Made by a program: the position numbers and the translations under genes. DNA of 64,000 nt from positions 193,665-257,664 of the forward strand of contig NZ_CAMAYF010000001.1 in the NCBI RefSeq assembly GCF_945862485.1, given 5' to 3'. The DNA is from Sphingorhabdus sp. EL138. GTDB lineage: Bacteria > Pseudomonadota > Alphaproteobacteria > Sphingomonadales > Sphingomonadaceae. Positions 17,967 to 26,860 of this stretch are shown in pieces; position 1 is the first letter of the stretch, and each line of letters starts with the position of its first letter. Below the pieces are notes generated by a model, which saw nothing but the letters and a program-made list of their open reading frames with translations, had not been told where the DNA came from and searched no databases.

Positions 17967-19252
17967 TCGGCGAAGGGATCGCGCACTAAAATGGTATCTT
18001 CGCGCTGCGGCGACGTGGATACCAATGCAACGGGCGTTTCGATCAATTCCTGCACCCGCGAGATATATTTAATCGCTTGTGCCGGAAGGTCGGCCCAACT
18101 GCGCGCGCCGGCGGTCGTTTCCTGCCAGCCGGGCATTTCTTCGTAAATAGGCTCAACCGCGGCTTGATCTGCGGCATGTGCGGGCAGATAGTCATAGACT
18201 TTGCCGTTCAGGCGATAGCCTGTGCAGATCTTGATCGTGTCAAATCCGTCAAGCACATCGAGCTTGGTCAGCGCAATACCAGTCACGCCGGATACGGCGC
18301 AGCTTTGACGCACGATCACGGCGTCAAACCAACCACAGCGGCGCTTGCGGCCCGTGACGGTGCCAAATTCATGGCCGCGTTCACCCAGCCTTTGGCCGAT
18401 TTCATCCTCCAACTCGGTCGGAAACGGCCCAGACCCAACCCGCGTGGTGTAAGCTTTAACGATACCGAGCACAAAGCCCGCGGCACTTGGCCCAAGGCCG
18501 GAACCGGCGGCAGCCGTTCCCGAAACCGTGTTGGACGAGGTTACGAAGGGATATGTGCCATGGTCGACGTCGAGCAATACGCCCTGCGCGCCTTCAAACA
18601 ATATCCGCGCGCCTGCCTTGCGGACCTTGTTCAGGCGCTTCCACACGGGCTGTGCATATTCGAGAACAAAGGGGGCTATTTCTTTCAGATCAGCGATCAA
18701 GCGCGCACGATCCACCGGCGGCTCGCCAAAGCCAGCGCGCAAGGCATCATGATGCGCGCATAAACGGTCAAGCTGCGCATCCAAGGCATCGAGATGCGCG
18801 AGATCACACACACGGATCGCGCGGCGGCCAACCTTGTCTTCATAAGCCGGGCCAATGCCGCGACCCGTGGTCCCAATCTTGCCCGAACCCGCCGCAGTTT
18901 CGCGCAAACCATCCAAGTCGCGGTGAATCGGCAGGATCAACGCGCAATTGTCCGCCAGCGCGAAATTCTCGGTCGTGATGGAAACGCCTTGCCCGCGCAG
19001 TTTTGCCATTTCATCGCGCAGTGCCCAAGGGTCCAAAACCACGCCATTGCCGATAATCGACAAAGTGCCGGTGACTATGCCTGAAGGCAGCAACGATAAT
19101 TTATAAACATTGTCGCCCACCACCAAAGTGTGGCCGGCATTATGCCCGCCTTGAAAGCGGACAACGGCATCGGCGCGTTCCGCCAGCCAGTCGACAATCT
19201 TGCCTTTACCCTCGTCGCCCCATTGTGCGCCAATTACGGTTACATTCGCCAT
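17963..19252 (-). CDS. purA: Adenylosuccinate synthetase
   Basis: Catalyses the GTP-dependent joining of IMP and aspartate in AMP synthesis. The 429-residue protein begins [23 protein letters not shown], with the GDEGKGK phosphate loop at residues 12-18 and the catalytic Asp within it. Further signatures are [47 protein letters not shown] and [12 protein letters not shown]. Length is standard. It is last in the minus-strand series serC-serA-hisZ-purA, 138 bases downstream of hisZ; that gap holds a small CGCAGG/CCTGCG hairpin near 19297. Confidence 0.98.
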   Translation of the reverse strand: MANVTVIGAQWGDEGKGKIVDWLAERADAVVRFQGGHNAGHTLVVGDNVYKLSLLPSGIVTGTLSIIGNGVVLDPWALRDEMAKLRGQGVSITTENFALADNCALILPIHRDLDGLRETAAGSGKIGTTGRGIGPAYEDKVGRRAIRVCDLAHLDALDAQLDRLCAHHDALRAGFGEPPVDRARLIADLKEIAPFVLEYAQPVWKRLNKVRKAGARILFEGAQGVLLDVDHGTYPFVTSSNTVSGTAAAGSGLGPSAAGFVLGIVKAYTTRVGSGPFPTELEDEIGQRLGERGHEFGTVTGRKRRCGWFDAVIVRQSCAVSGVTGIALTKLDVLDGFDTIKICTGYRLNGKVYDYLPAHAADQAAVEPIYEEMPGWQETTAGARSWADLPAQAIKYISRVQELIETPVALVSTSPQREDTILVRDPFAD

Positions 19253-19390
19253 CAGATATTCCCTGTCAAAGCCAGATAGCTCTGGGGCCTTTTTCTGCGC
19301 AGGAGGTTTTTCCTGCGAAGGGATTCGCCGTGCACTCCGTTATGATTATGCAGCGCTGGCGTCCACCCTAAAGCTGCGTGTGCGACGATT

Positions 19391-20503
19391 TCAGGCGGGA
19401 ATGGCTTGACCATTCATCCAAATATGGGTGCAGCCCAACTCAGCCGCGCTGTCATCCGCATCCAATGCCGCGACCGTCACCCAGCCGTCATGGCGCAATT
19501 TTGCACCCGTTGCGGCGTCTGTACCCAGTGGCAGGAAAAGCCGCCGGACAACGCCTTCTTCGGCCAAATCAACCAAAGGATCGGGATAGAGCGAGAAGCC
19601 CGTTGCCGGTTCCGGTGGTCCATCGGCGCGATCAATAAAATAGGTCCCGCCGCGTCCCAGCGCCGCGCTGTATCCTTTGGCGAAGATCGTAAAGCCGAAC
19701 CAGCTTTGATATTCAAAGCCATGCCGCTCGGTTGGATCCAGCGTCACATTGGCGCGGCCCGCAATGGTTCCTGCAATCGCTTCCAAGGCGTGGATTCGTG
19801 ATGCTAACGCCCCGCCAGCATCAATTGCCCGCAATTTCTCTACCGCTTCTGCAAATGGACCAGTTGCCGCCAGCAGTGGTAAATAGGCATCCGCCCCAAG
19901 CGCACTCAGCCCGCCTGCATCCTTCATATCCAGCTCGGACCGAACGGCATCAATCTTGTCCGCCGCCAAAGGCAGAGCTTTTTCCGCCAGCCGTTCCACA
20001 AGATCGGGCAAGGTGAAGTCAATGGTGATGTCTTTGACGCCCGCCGCCTCAAGCGCATCAATGGCAACGCCCACAATTTCGCAAGCAGCCGCAACGCTGT
20101 CATTGCCAACCAATTCCGCGCCCAATTGGGTCAATTCCCGTTCGGGACGCAATTGTTTGGCGCGCAGGCGTAATACTTGCCCATGATAAGCCAAACGCAA
20201 CGGTCGTGGCGTGTCCTTCATGCGCGTCGTCGCAATCCGTCCGACCTGCACCGTGATGTCACCGCGCAGCGCCAGCGTGTGGCCCGACACAGGGTCGGTG
20301 AAACGCAAATGCTGATTACGGTTGGCATCGCCACTATGCTTGGCGAGCACCGATTCAAATTCCGCCATGGCCGGTGCCACACGCGCATAGCCATAGCTTG
20401 CCAGCACGTCGATCATCGCCCGCGATACCCGCGCCGCAACCTCCGCTTGGGGCGGAAGGCGGTCGCGATACCCTTCGGGCAGCAAATTAGGTGGATTATT
20501 CAT
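19391..20503 (-). CDS. hisZ: ATP phosphoribosyltransferase regulatory subunit
   Basis: A 370-residue HisRS-like protein that lacks aminoacylation and pairs with a short HisG in the first step of histidine synthesis. It starts MNNPPNLLPEGYRDRLPPQ and has the class II motif-2-like LRGDITVQVGRIATTR and the C-terminal FGFTIFAKGYSAALGRGGTY, in the form seen in alphaproteobacterial HisZ. The ATG at 20503 has an AAAGAG site; a GTG two codons earlier is less likely. It follows serA by 41 bases on the same strand. The partner hisG is not in the window. Confidence 0.92.
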   Translation of the reverse strand: MNNPPNLLPEGYRDRLPPQAEVAARVSRAMIDVLASYGYARVAPAMAEFESVLAKHSGDANRNQHLRFTDPVSGHTLALRGDITVQVGRIATTRMKDTPRPLRLAYHGQVLRLRAKQLRPERELTQLGAELVGNDSVAAACEIVGVAIDALEAAGVKDITIDFTLPDLVERLAEKALPLAADKIDAVRSELDMKDAGGLSALGADAYLPLLAATGPFAEAVEKLRAIDAGGALASRIHALEAIAGTIAGRANVTLDPTERHGFEYQSWFGFTIFAKGYSAALGRGGTYFIDRADGPPEPATGFSLYPDPLVDLAEEGVVRRLFLPLGTDAATGAKLRHDGWVTVAALDADDSAAELGCTHIWMNGQAIPA

Positions 20504-20544
20504 GCGCACTCTTTACCGCAAAAGTCCAAGCGGGGAAGCCCCGC

Positions 20545-22128
20545 TTAAAACTTCAGCGCCTTCACTGTTTTTACACCGGGCAACGTGCCAAGCTGCTTCA
20601 GGACAGCTTCTGGGATCGCCGCGTCCATCGAAAGCAACAAGACCGCTTCGCCACCCGCACTGCGACGGCCCAGATGGAAGGTGCCGATGTTCAATCCAGC
20701 CTCACCCAAGGTCGTGCCGACACGGCCGATGAAACCGGGCGCATCTTCGTTGACGATATAGAGCATGTTACCTTCCAGTTCCGCCTCAAGGCTGATGCCG
20801 AAAATCTCGACAAGCCGCGCTTCGCTATTGGCGAACAACGTGCCTGCAACCGAACGCGGGCCTTGCGCTGTGTTCACGGTAACGCGCACCAATGTGTGAT
20901 AGGCGCCAGCCTTGTCATGGCGGACTTCGCGTATGTCAAAGCCACGCTCCTTCGCCAAAAACGGCGCGTTGACCATGTTCACTGCGTCGGAAAAACGCCG
21001 CATGAAACCGGCAAGGACAGCAGCCGTAATTGGTTTAATATTCAGTTCCGCCGCAGCGCCCTCAACCTCAATCGCAATATTGTCGAGATTGTCATGCGCC
21101 AATTGGCCAACAAGCGAACCCAATTTTAGTGCAAGGGTCGTATATGGTTTCAACTTCGGCGCCTCTTCGGCGGACAGGCTTGGCATGTTGAGCGCATTGG
21201 TCACGCCGCCATTGACCAGATAATCCGCCATTTGTTCAGCGACCTGCAACGCCACATTGACCTGCGCCTCATTGGTCGACGCGCCCAAATGCGGGGTGCA
21301 GATGAAGTTCGGCGTGCCGAACAAGGGCGATTCCTTCGCGGGTTCAGTCGCAAAAACATCCAAAGCTGCCCCGGCGACTTGGCCGCTGTCCAATGCCTCT
21401 TTCAGCGCCTCTTCGTCGATCAACCCGCCACGTGCACAGTTGATGATGCGGACACCCTTTTTGGTCTTCGCAAGGTTTTCTCTCGATAGGACGTTGCGCG
21501 TCTGGTCGGTCAGCGGGGTGTGCAAGGTGATGAAATCGGCCTTAGCAAGCAAAGTATCAAGGTCAGCCTTTTCTACGCCCATTTCAATCGCGCGATCGGC
21601 GGTAAGGAACGGGTCAAAAGCTGCAACTTTCATCCGTAGGCCCAGTGCGCGGCTCGCGACAATCGATCCGATATTGCCCGCACCGATCAAGCCCAGCGTC
21701 TTGCCGGTAACTTCAACGCCCATGAAATCATTTTTCGGCCATTTGCCCGCTTGCGTTTGCGCATTCGCCTCTGGCAATTGCCGCGCAAGGGCGAACATCA
21801 AGGCGATGGCATGTTCAGCGGTCGTAATCGAGTTACCAAAAGGCGTGTTCATGACAACAACACCCTTGGCCGACGCATAAGGGATATCGACATTGTCGAC
21901 ACCGATGCCGGCGCGGCCAATCACCTTTAAGTTGGTGGCAGCGTCCAATATTTGTTTTGTGACCTTCGTCGACGAACGAATGGCCAGGCCATCATAATCG
22001 CCAATCATCGCGGCAAGTTCATCGGGCGTTTTATCGGTAATGACATCAACGTCACAGCCGCGTTCAGCGAAAATCTTGGCGGCGTTGGGGTCCATTTTGT
22101 CGGAGATGAGTACGCGTGGTTTGGTCAT
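20545..22128 (-). CDS. serA: D-3-phosphoglycerate dehydrogenase
   Basis: First step of serine synthesis: oxidises 3-phosphoglycerate to 3-phosphohydroxypyruvate with NAD+. The 527-residue protein is the long type with an intervening domain and a C-terminal ACT domain. Visible marks are GRAGIGVDNVDIPYAS, LGLIGAGNIGSIVASRALG (NAD loop), NCARGGLIDEEAL, the catalytic His in CTPHLGASTNEAQ, and the ACT part beginning MLYIVNEDAPGFIGRVGTTL. An AAGGAC site precedes the ATG. It follows serC with an 86-base REP-like element exactly between the serC stop and the serA ribosome-binding site. Confidence 0.97.
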   Translation of the reverse strand: MTKPRVLISDKMDPNAAKIFAERGCDVDVITDKTPDELAAMIGDYDGLAIRSSTKVTKQILDAATNLKVIGRAGIGVDNVDIPYASAKGVVVMNTPFGNSITTAEHAIALMFALARQLPEANAQTQAGKWPKNDFMGVEVTGKTLGLIGAGNIGSIVASRALGLRMKVAAFDPFLTADRAIEMGVEKADLDTLLAKADFITLHTPLTDQTRNVLSRENLAKTKKGVRIINCARGGLIDEEALKEALDSGQVAGAALDVFATEPAKESPLFGTPNFICTPHLGASTNEAQVNVALQVAEQMADYLVNGGVTNALNMPSLSAEEAPKLKPYTTLALKLGSLVGQLAHDNLDNIAIEVEGAAAELNIKPITAAVLAGFMRRFSDAVNMVNAPFLAKERGFDIREVRHDKAGAYHTLVRVTVNTAQGPRSVAGTLFANSEARLVEIFGISLEAELEGNMLYIVNEDAPGFIGRVGTTLGEAGLNIGTFHLGRRSAGGEAVLLLSMDAAIPEAVLKQLGTLPGVKTVKALKF

Positions 22129-22146
22129 TGCTTTGTCCTTTTGGGT

Positions 22147-22232
22147 CGTCGCCCCAGCGAAGGCTGGGGCCTATCTCGCCTATTGGTTACAAACGAGAGG
22201 CGTAATGGGCACCAGCCTTCGCTGGCGCGACG
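22147..22232. repeat. REP-like repeat family B, copy 1
   Basis: An 86-base element beginning CGTCGCCCCAGCGAAGGCTG and ending CCAGCCTTCGCTGGCGCGAC plus G; each end is itself a palindrome (CCCCAGC/GCTGGGG and CCAGCC..GCTGG) and the two ends are also inverted relative to each other. A second copy of the same length lies inverted at 44385-44470. It starts 18 bases upstream of the serA start codon and ends three bases before the serC stop codon. Confidence 0.85.
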
Positions 22233-22235
22233 GGG

Positions 22236-23360
22236 TTATGCTTTTGCGGTGTGGTAAGCCCAATCGAGCCATGGCCCGAGCGCTTGGATATCGGCGGCAT
22301 CAACGGTTGCACCGCACCAAATGCGCAAGCCCGGCGGGGCGTCACGATATCCGGCAATGTCATAGGCCGCATGCTCTGCCTCAAGCAAAGACGCGATTTT
22401 TTTGATCATCGCTTCATCCGCGCCCTTTACGGTCAAACACACCGAGGTTTTCGACCGGATGGCAGGGTCAGCGGCAAGAAACCCAAGATAGTCGCTTGCC
22501 ACAACAATATCGTCCAGCGCAGCGGCATTGGCGTTGCTGCGCGCCATCAGGCCTTGCAATCCACCAACTGTCTTTGCCCATTCCAGCGCGAAGATAACAT
22601 CTTCAACAGCCAGCATCGACGGCGTGTTAATCGTCTCGCCCTTGAAGATACCTTCGGCGAGCGCGCCTTTCGACATCAAGCGGAACACTTTTGGCAGCGG
22701 CCATGATGGGGTGTAGCTTTCCAACCGCTTTACGGCACGGGGCCCGAGAATGAGCACGCCATGCGCGCCTTCGCCGCCCAGCACCTTCTGCCAGCTAAAA
22801 GTTGTCACATCGAGCTTGTCCCAAGGCATATCATAAGCAAATACGGCCGAGGTAGCGTCATTGAAGGTCAGGCCTTCACGGTCATCGGCGATCCAGTCGC
22901 CATTGGGAACGCGCGCGCCAGACGTTGTGCCATTCCATGTGAAGACCACATCATGGGTGAAATCGACTGCGCTCAAATCCGGAATTTCGCCATAAGGCGC
23001 GTTCATGACATGGGCGTTCAGCTTCAACTGCTTGTTCACATCCGTGACCCAGCCTTCGCCAAAGCTTTCCCACGCCATCATCGTGACGGGGCGCGCGCCC
23101 AGCATGGTCCACATTGCCATTTCAATCGCGCCTGTGTCGGAACCCGGGACAATGCCAATGCGATGGGTATCGGGCACCTGAAGCACTTCGCGCATCAAGT
23201 CGATGGCCAATTGCAGGCGTGACTTGCCGATTTTCGCGCGGTGCGAGCGGCCAAGCGATTCGGTTTGAAGTTTTTCTGGGCTCCAGCCTGGCGGTTTCGC
23301 ACAGGGACCGGAGGAAAAGAACGGACGCGCCGGTTTAACGGCGGGTTTTACTATAGTCAT
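22236..23360 (-). CDS. serC: Phosphoserine aminotransferase
   Basis: Second step of serine synthesis: transfers the amino group from glutamate to 3-phosphohydroxypyruvate using PLP. The 374-residue protein begins MTIVKPAVKPARPFFSSGPC, with PCAKPPGW as in alphaproteobacterial SerC, GIVPGSDTGAIEMAMWTMLG, and the PLP lysine in FSWQKVLGGEGAHG. The ATG at 23360 has an AAGGAG site 8 bases away; the open frame runs back to 23444 but without support. It is the first gene of the serC-serA pair; a family B repeat follows the stop codon. Confidence 0.96.
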   Translation of the reverse strand: MTIVKPAVKPARPFFSSGPCAKPPGWSPEKLQTESLGRSHRAKIGKSRLQLAIDLMREVLQVPDTHRIGIVPGSDTGAIEMAMWTMLGARPVTMMAWESFGEGWVTDVNKQLKLNAHVMNAPYGEIPDLSAVDFTHDVVFTWNGTTSGARVPNGDWIADDREGLTFNDATSAVFAYDMPWDKLDVTTFSWQKVLGGEGAHGVLILGPRAVKRLESYTPSWPLPKVFRLMSKGALAEGIFKGETINTPSMLAVEDVIFALEWAKTVGGLQGLMARSNANAAALDDIVVASDYLGFLAADPAIRSKTSVCLTVKGADEAMIKKIASLLEAEHAAYDIAGYRDAPPGLRIWCGATVDAADIQALGPWLDWAYHTAKA

Positions 23361-23463
23361 ATAAGCGTCTCCTTGCAGAGAGCAGCGCGGCGTTGGGGCC
23401 GCGTGGCCCGAAGCCGCGTTTAGGCGCAGCCCCGGCTTTGTCAATGACTATTGTAAAAAGCTA

Positions 23464-23778
23464 TCAGTAACCCGCCTTGCGAAACAATATTTCGCCACGA
23501 CGGCTCACATATAATTTTTCTAAGGTTACTGGGTGGAAATAGGCTTCCACACGGTCGCCTTCGGGCGTGGTGCCATAAACTTCATAGCAGCCGCCATCGA
23601 CTTTTGACTTGCGGACTGTCCAGCCATCTTTGGTCAATTTGTCGGTCAACGCCTTTTGGCTTTTCCATCCGGATTCGGGCCCTGATTTACAGGTGATTGC
23701 GCCAGTTGCCGATGCAGGGACGGACGCAAAGGCGATAGCAGCCACAGCGGCAAGTGAAAGAGGTGTCCATAAACGCAT
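23464..23778 (-). CDS. Exported PepSY-like small protein
   Basis: A 104-residue protein with a signal peptide (about 1-25, ending PASA) and a mature part with two Cys residues and WTVRKSKVDGGCYEVYGTTP, VEAYFHPVTLEKLYVSRRG, which resembles a single PepSY domain. I chose the second ATG (23778) because AAAGGAG lies 7 bases before it; an ATG two codons earlier (23784) lies too close to that site. It follows the ferric-reductase-like membrane gene with practically no gap, so the two are one transcription unit; small PepSY proteins often accompany such haem membrane proteins. Confidence 0.7.
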   Translation of the reverse strand: MRLWTPLSLAAVAAIAFASVPASATGAITCKSGPESGWKSQKALTDKLTKDGWTVRKSKVDGGCYEVYGTTPEGDRVEAYFHPVTLEKLYVSRRGEILFRKAGY

Positions 23779-23780
23779 AT

Positions 23781-24368
23781 TCATGCTCCTTTAAAATTGG
23801 GTCTGTTTGGGAGGAAATATCGTGCCGCAACGAGAAGCACGAGTGGAACGAAGTGTACGAGTGCTGGTCCTAAATTATTGTGGATGAATATCCAATGGAC
23901 AAGAACGAGCACGGCAGCGGGATAGACCAAGCGCTGAAGACGTTTCCAGCCCGCCTTGAGCGCGCGCATAGACGCATCGTTGCTGGTCATCGCCAAGGGC
24001 ACAAACAACAGCATCGCGGCCCAACCGGTCCAGATGCCCAGCGCCCAAAATTCGGCAAGCATATCGTCAAGATTTCCCATATCGATGACATAGAAAATGA
24101 GATGCAATGTCGCATAGCCAAAGGCCGCCACACCCAAAGCCCGGCGGCGCTGAATAAGCCAGCTTAACCAAGGCCGCGGTCCAATCAACGATGATAAGGG
24201 GCTAAGCACCATCGCGGCGATCATGAAGCGCGCCGACCATTCGCCCGTTGGGTGCAGCATATCCATCGCGATCACATCGCCGAAAAGATAAGGGCGCATC
24301 ATCAACACAGCAGGCAAACATAATAATGCCCAGAATGTCGGCTTCTTATTAAGAATGATTCGCAACAT
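23781..24368 (-). CDS. Ferric reductase-like haem membrane protein (MsrQ/YedZ-like)
   Basis: A 195-residue protein with about six hydrophobic segments. HisTidine-bearing helices YATLHLIFYVID and AAVLVLVHWIFIHN, and the RRALGVAAFGYATLH lead-in, match the ferric reductase-like transmembrane family that includes MsrQ. MsrQ passes electrons to the periplasmic methionine sulfoxide reductase MsrP, but no msrP is next to it; the partner here is the PepSY protein directly downstream. Electron transfer to a periplasmic acceptor is inferred. The ATG at 24368 is the first in frame. Confidence 0.8.
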   Translation of the reverse strand: MLRIILNKKPTFWALLCLPAVLMMRPYLFGDVIAMDMLHPTGEWSARFMIAAMVLSPLSSLIGPRPWLSWLIQRRRALGVAAFGYATLHLIFYVIDMGNLDDMLAEFWALGIWTGWAAMLLFVPLAMTSNDASMRALKAGWKRLQRLVYPAAVLVLVHWIFIHNNLGPALVHFVPLVLLVAARYFLPNRPNFKGA

Positions 24369-24502
24369 GCATCCGCGATAATCGCCTGTCGTGCGCTATG
24401 CAACGCGCAAATTGCAACAGCGCCCCGCATATTTGCATGCAGTTAAGGGGTGTTACGTCATTTTTTGGCTGCGCTGCCTATATTTTGCGTTAAGACGCAT
24501 TT

Positions 24503-25162
24503 ATGTCGTTGGGCTATTTTCAAAGATTTCTGCTGATCGCTGGCGTCTTTGCGCTGGCGTCCTGCGGTGGACGGGAAAAACCGCAGTCGCCGCGATCGAG
24601 CGACAATATGACGTCACAAAACGCCCGCCAATGCCTGGCTGGCCTCAAATCCAAATCGGTGCGCTTTGCAGGACTGCCTAGCAAAAGCTTCGACGGTGGA
24701 TGCCGCATGATCGACACGATAAAGCTAATGGACTTTGGTACGCAGACAACAAATTTAGGGGCAATGACCTGTCCGCTTGCGTCAAGCTTTACCGATTGGG
24801 CGCGTTTTGCCGTGGTGCCTGCGGCAAAGAAATATCTGGGCAGCGAGGTCGTGAAGATTGAGACTATGGGCACATTCAATTGCCGCGCTATCGCCGGCAG
24901 TCGGTCGGGCAGATTATCCGAACATGCATTTGCGAATGCCGTTGATGTATCCGCCTTTGTCTTACGCGATGGACGGCGTGTCTCGGTGCTGAACGGTTGG
25001 CGCGGATCATCCGAAGAACGGGCATTCCTGCGCCGCTTACATCAATCTGCCTGCAAACGCTTTGGCACCGTTCTTGGCCCTGATTATAACGCCGCGCATG
25101 CAAATCATTTCCATTTTGATATGGCCAAATCGATGAGCAACGGCACCGCTTATTGCCGATAA
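24503..25162 (+). CDS. Extensin-like C-terminal domain lipoprotein
   Basis: A 219-residue protein with a lipoprotein signal (FALASCGG, lipidated Cys-21) and an extensin-like C-terminal domain (PF06904): SEHAFANAVDVSAFVLRDGRRV, HQSACKRFGTVLGPDYNAAHANHFHFD. The conserved H and D residues of the last motif resemble the metal-binding site of peptidoglycan DD/LD-peptidases of the same superfamily, so a role in cell wall turnover is likely but unproven. Four or more Cys residues suggest disulfides. Stand-alone gene, divergent from the haem membrane protein. Confidence 0.85.
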   Translation: MSLGYFQRFLLIAGVFALASCGGREKPQSPRSSDNMTSQNARQCLAGLKSKSVRFAGLPSKSFDGGCRMIDTIKLMDFGTQTTNLGAMTCPLASSFTDWARFAVVPAAKKYLGSEVVKIETMGTFNCRAIAGSRSGRLSEHAFANAVDVSAFVLRDGRRVSVLNGWRGSSEERAFLRRLHQSACKRFGTVLGPDYNAAHANHFHFDMAKSMSNGTAYCR

Positions 25163-25201
25163 AGGTGGCAAATTCGATGTATGCACCCTACATGCAGGGT
25201 A

Positions 25202-26068
25202 ATGACAGACACAAAAATTAACGATCGCCGCTTTTATAAAGCACAACAAGAAGCGGATTTTGCCGAACAGCAACTTTCCACCCCGCAAACGCAAAGCAAG
25301 TCGTACAGGCTGGCCTTTCAGGATACGGACTTCCTGCTGCGCGAAGACCTGCGCCCTGTTCGTTTTCAACTTGAACTGCTCAAAACCGAAATGTTGCTCG
25401 ATGAAGCGAACATCGGTTCCATGTTGGTCATCTACGGTTCCGCGCGTATTCCCGAGCCTGAGGCTGTGGACGCGATGGTCGCCGCTGCCGACGGGGAGCG
25501 CGCCAAAATCATCGCGGAGCGGATGAAAGAAAAGTCACGTTTCTACGAAGAAGCGCGCCATTTGGCGCAATTGGCCGGAAAAGCCAATGTCACCGATGAA
25601 GAAGGCCGTCGCCACTTTGTCGTTTGCTCGGGCGGTGGCCCTTCGATCATGGAAGCTGCCAATCGCGGCGCGCATGATGTCGGCGCAGAATCGGTAGGCC
25701 TGAATATCGTGTTACCGCATGAACAAGCCCCAAACCTGTTCGTGACGCCGCGCTTAAGCTTCCAATTCCATTATTTCGCTTTGCGCAAAATGCACTTCCT
25801 GCTGCGCGCGCGCGCAGTCGCGGTTTTCCCCGGCGGCTTTGGCACATTTGATGAATTTTTTGAGCTGCTGACGCTGGTTCAAACCGGCAAAATCAAGAAG
25901 ATGCCGATCCTGTTGTTTGGGCGTGAATTTTGGAACCGCGTCGTGAATTTTGAGGAGCTTATGCTCGAGGGCGTTATCAGCCCCCCTGATCTGGATTTAT
26001 TCCAGTTCGTAGAGACCGCAGAAGAGGCATGGGATGCCATCTGCGATTTCTACGAAGTGTCACATTGA
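25202..26068 (+). CDS. LOG-family (TIGR00730-like) nucleotide-processing protein, long form
   Basis: A 288-residue protein with a LOG/lysine-decarboxylase-like Rossmann domain: VVCSGGGPSIMEAANRGA, GLNIVLPHEQ and the signature AVFPGGFGTFDEFFELL (PGGxGTxxE). This family hydrolyses nucleoside 5'-monophosphates to free base and ribose-5-phosphate. The N-terminal about 60 residues are an extra charged segment (YKAQQEADFAEQQ). Start is uncertain: the ATG at 25202 (MTDTKINDRR) is preferred; another ATG lies at 25181. A second, short LOG protein is encoded in the crt operon at 59188. Convergent with the cytochrome c gene. Confidence 0.85.
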   Translation: MTDTKINDRRFYKAQQEADFAEQQLSTPQTQSKSYRLAFQDTDFLLREDLRPVRFQLELLKTEMLLDEANIGSMLVIYGSARIPEPEAVDAMVAAADGERAKIIAERMKEKSRFYEEARHLAQLAGKANVTDEEGRRHFVVCSGGGPSIMEAANRGAHDVGAESVGLNIVLPHEQAPNLFVTPRLSFQFHYFALRKMHFLLRARAVAVFPGGFGTFDEFFELLTLVQTGKIKKMPILLFGREFWNRVVNFEELMLEGVISPPDLDLFQFVETAEEAWDAICDFYEVSH

Positions 26069-26078
26069 ACTAACCGGA

Positions 26079-26714
26079 TTACTTCGCCGGCGCTGCGGCA
26101 GCGGCTGGTGCGGCAGCATCGGCTGCGGGCGCTGCGGCAGCTTCACCCGTTGCGGCATCCGCCGCTGCATCAGCGGCAGGTGCTTCCGCGGCAGGCGGCG
26201 TTGGCAATGGCAAGTTTGAACCTTGTGCGTTCATGTACAGGATCAAGTTCGCGCGTTCTTCGGGATTACCCAGACCAGCAAAAGTCATCTTCGTACCCGG
26301 TGCATATTTTTTAGGGTTGGCCAACCATTTGTCCATGCCTTCCCAATCCCAGTTACCTGGAACGCTCTTCAAGGCATCGGAATAAGCGAAGCCAGGAACA
26401 TGGCCATGCGGCTTACCCATTGCTGCCCAGAGATTCGGCCCAATGCCATTTGCGCCGCCTTGGGCAATGGTATGGCAAGCCGCGCACTTCTTGAACACCG
26501 CTTCGCCCTTGGCGATGTCTGCGGTGGCAAGCAATGTCGCGATAGGTACAGCCGCAGCGCCGCCCGCTTCGCCAGATGCCTCAGCCACAACAGCAAAACC
26601 CTCTTTCTCAGGCGCCTCTGGATGGAAATACATGCCTGTGACGATGCTTAGTCCAAGCGCGACGATGCCGCCTGCTAAAACCCAGCCAGCAATTGTGTTA
26701 CTACGATCATCCAT
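26079..26714 (-). CDS. Membrane-anchored cytochrome c
   Basis: A 211-residue class I cytochrome c. An uncleaved anchor (about residues 9-29) is followed by a flexible linker, the haem site CAACH (77-81), and the axial Met in GTKMTFAGL. The c-domain layout (GIGPNLWAAMGKPHGHVPGFAYSDALK, ERANLILYMN) matches the CycM/cytochrome c552 type that shuttles electrons between the bc1 complex and the terminal oxidase. After the domain comes a tail of some 45 residues made almost entirely of Ala, Pro, Glu and Asp, which is unusual and probably disordered. Divergent from pheA. Confidence 0.92.
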   Translation of the reverse strand: MDDRSNTIAGWVLAGGIVALGLSIVTGMYFHPEAPEKEGFAVVAEASGEAGGAAAVPIATLLATADIAKGEAVFKKCAACHTIAQGGANGIGPNLWAAMGKPHGHVPGFAYSDALKSVPGNWDWEGMDKWLANPKKYAPGTKMTFAGLGNPEERANLILYMNAQGSNLPLPTPPAAEAPAADAAADAATGEAAAAPAADAAAPAAAAAPAK

Positions 26715-26860
26715 TGTTTATCAGCCTTGAAAGTGCGTTAAAACACCGGCGCAGAATGACGGCCGGTTTCACTGGCCCCTCTAATAGCGAGTGCTACGCC
26801 GTGCAAGTGTCCAAATCCACACTTGCCCGATAAGTCTGCCTATCCTAACGCCTTTGCAGC

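Noticed and set aside
19297..19317. Hairpin in the hisZ-purA gap as an attenuator or riboswitch
   Set aside because: Only about six pairs and no known aptamer pattern such as a purine riboswitch.
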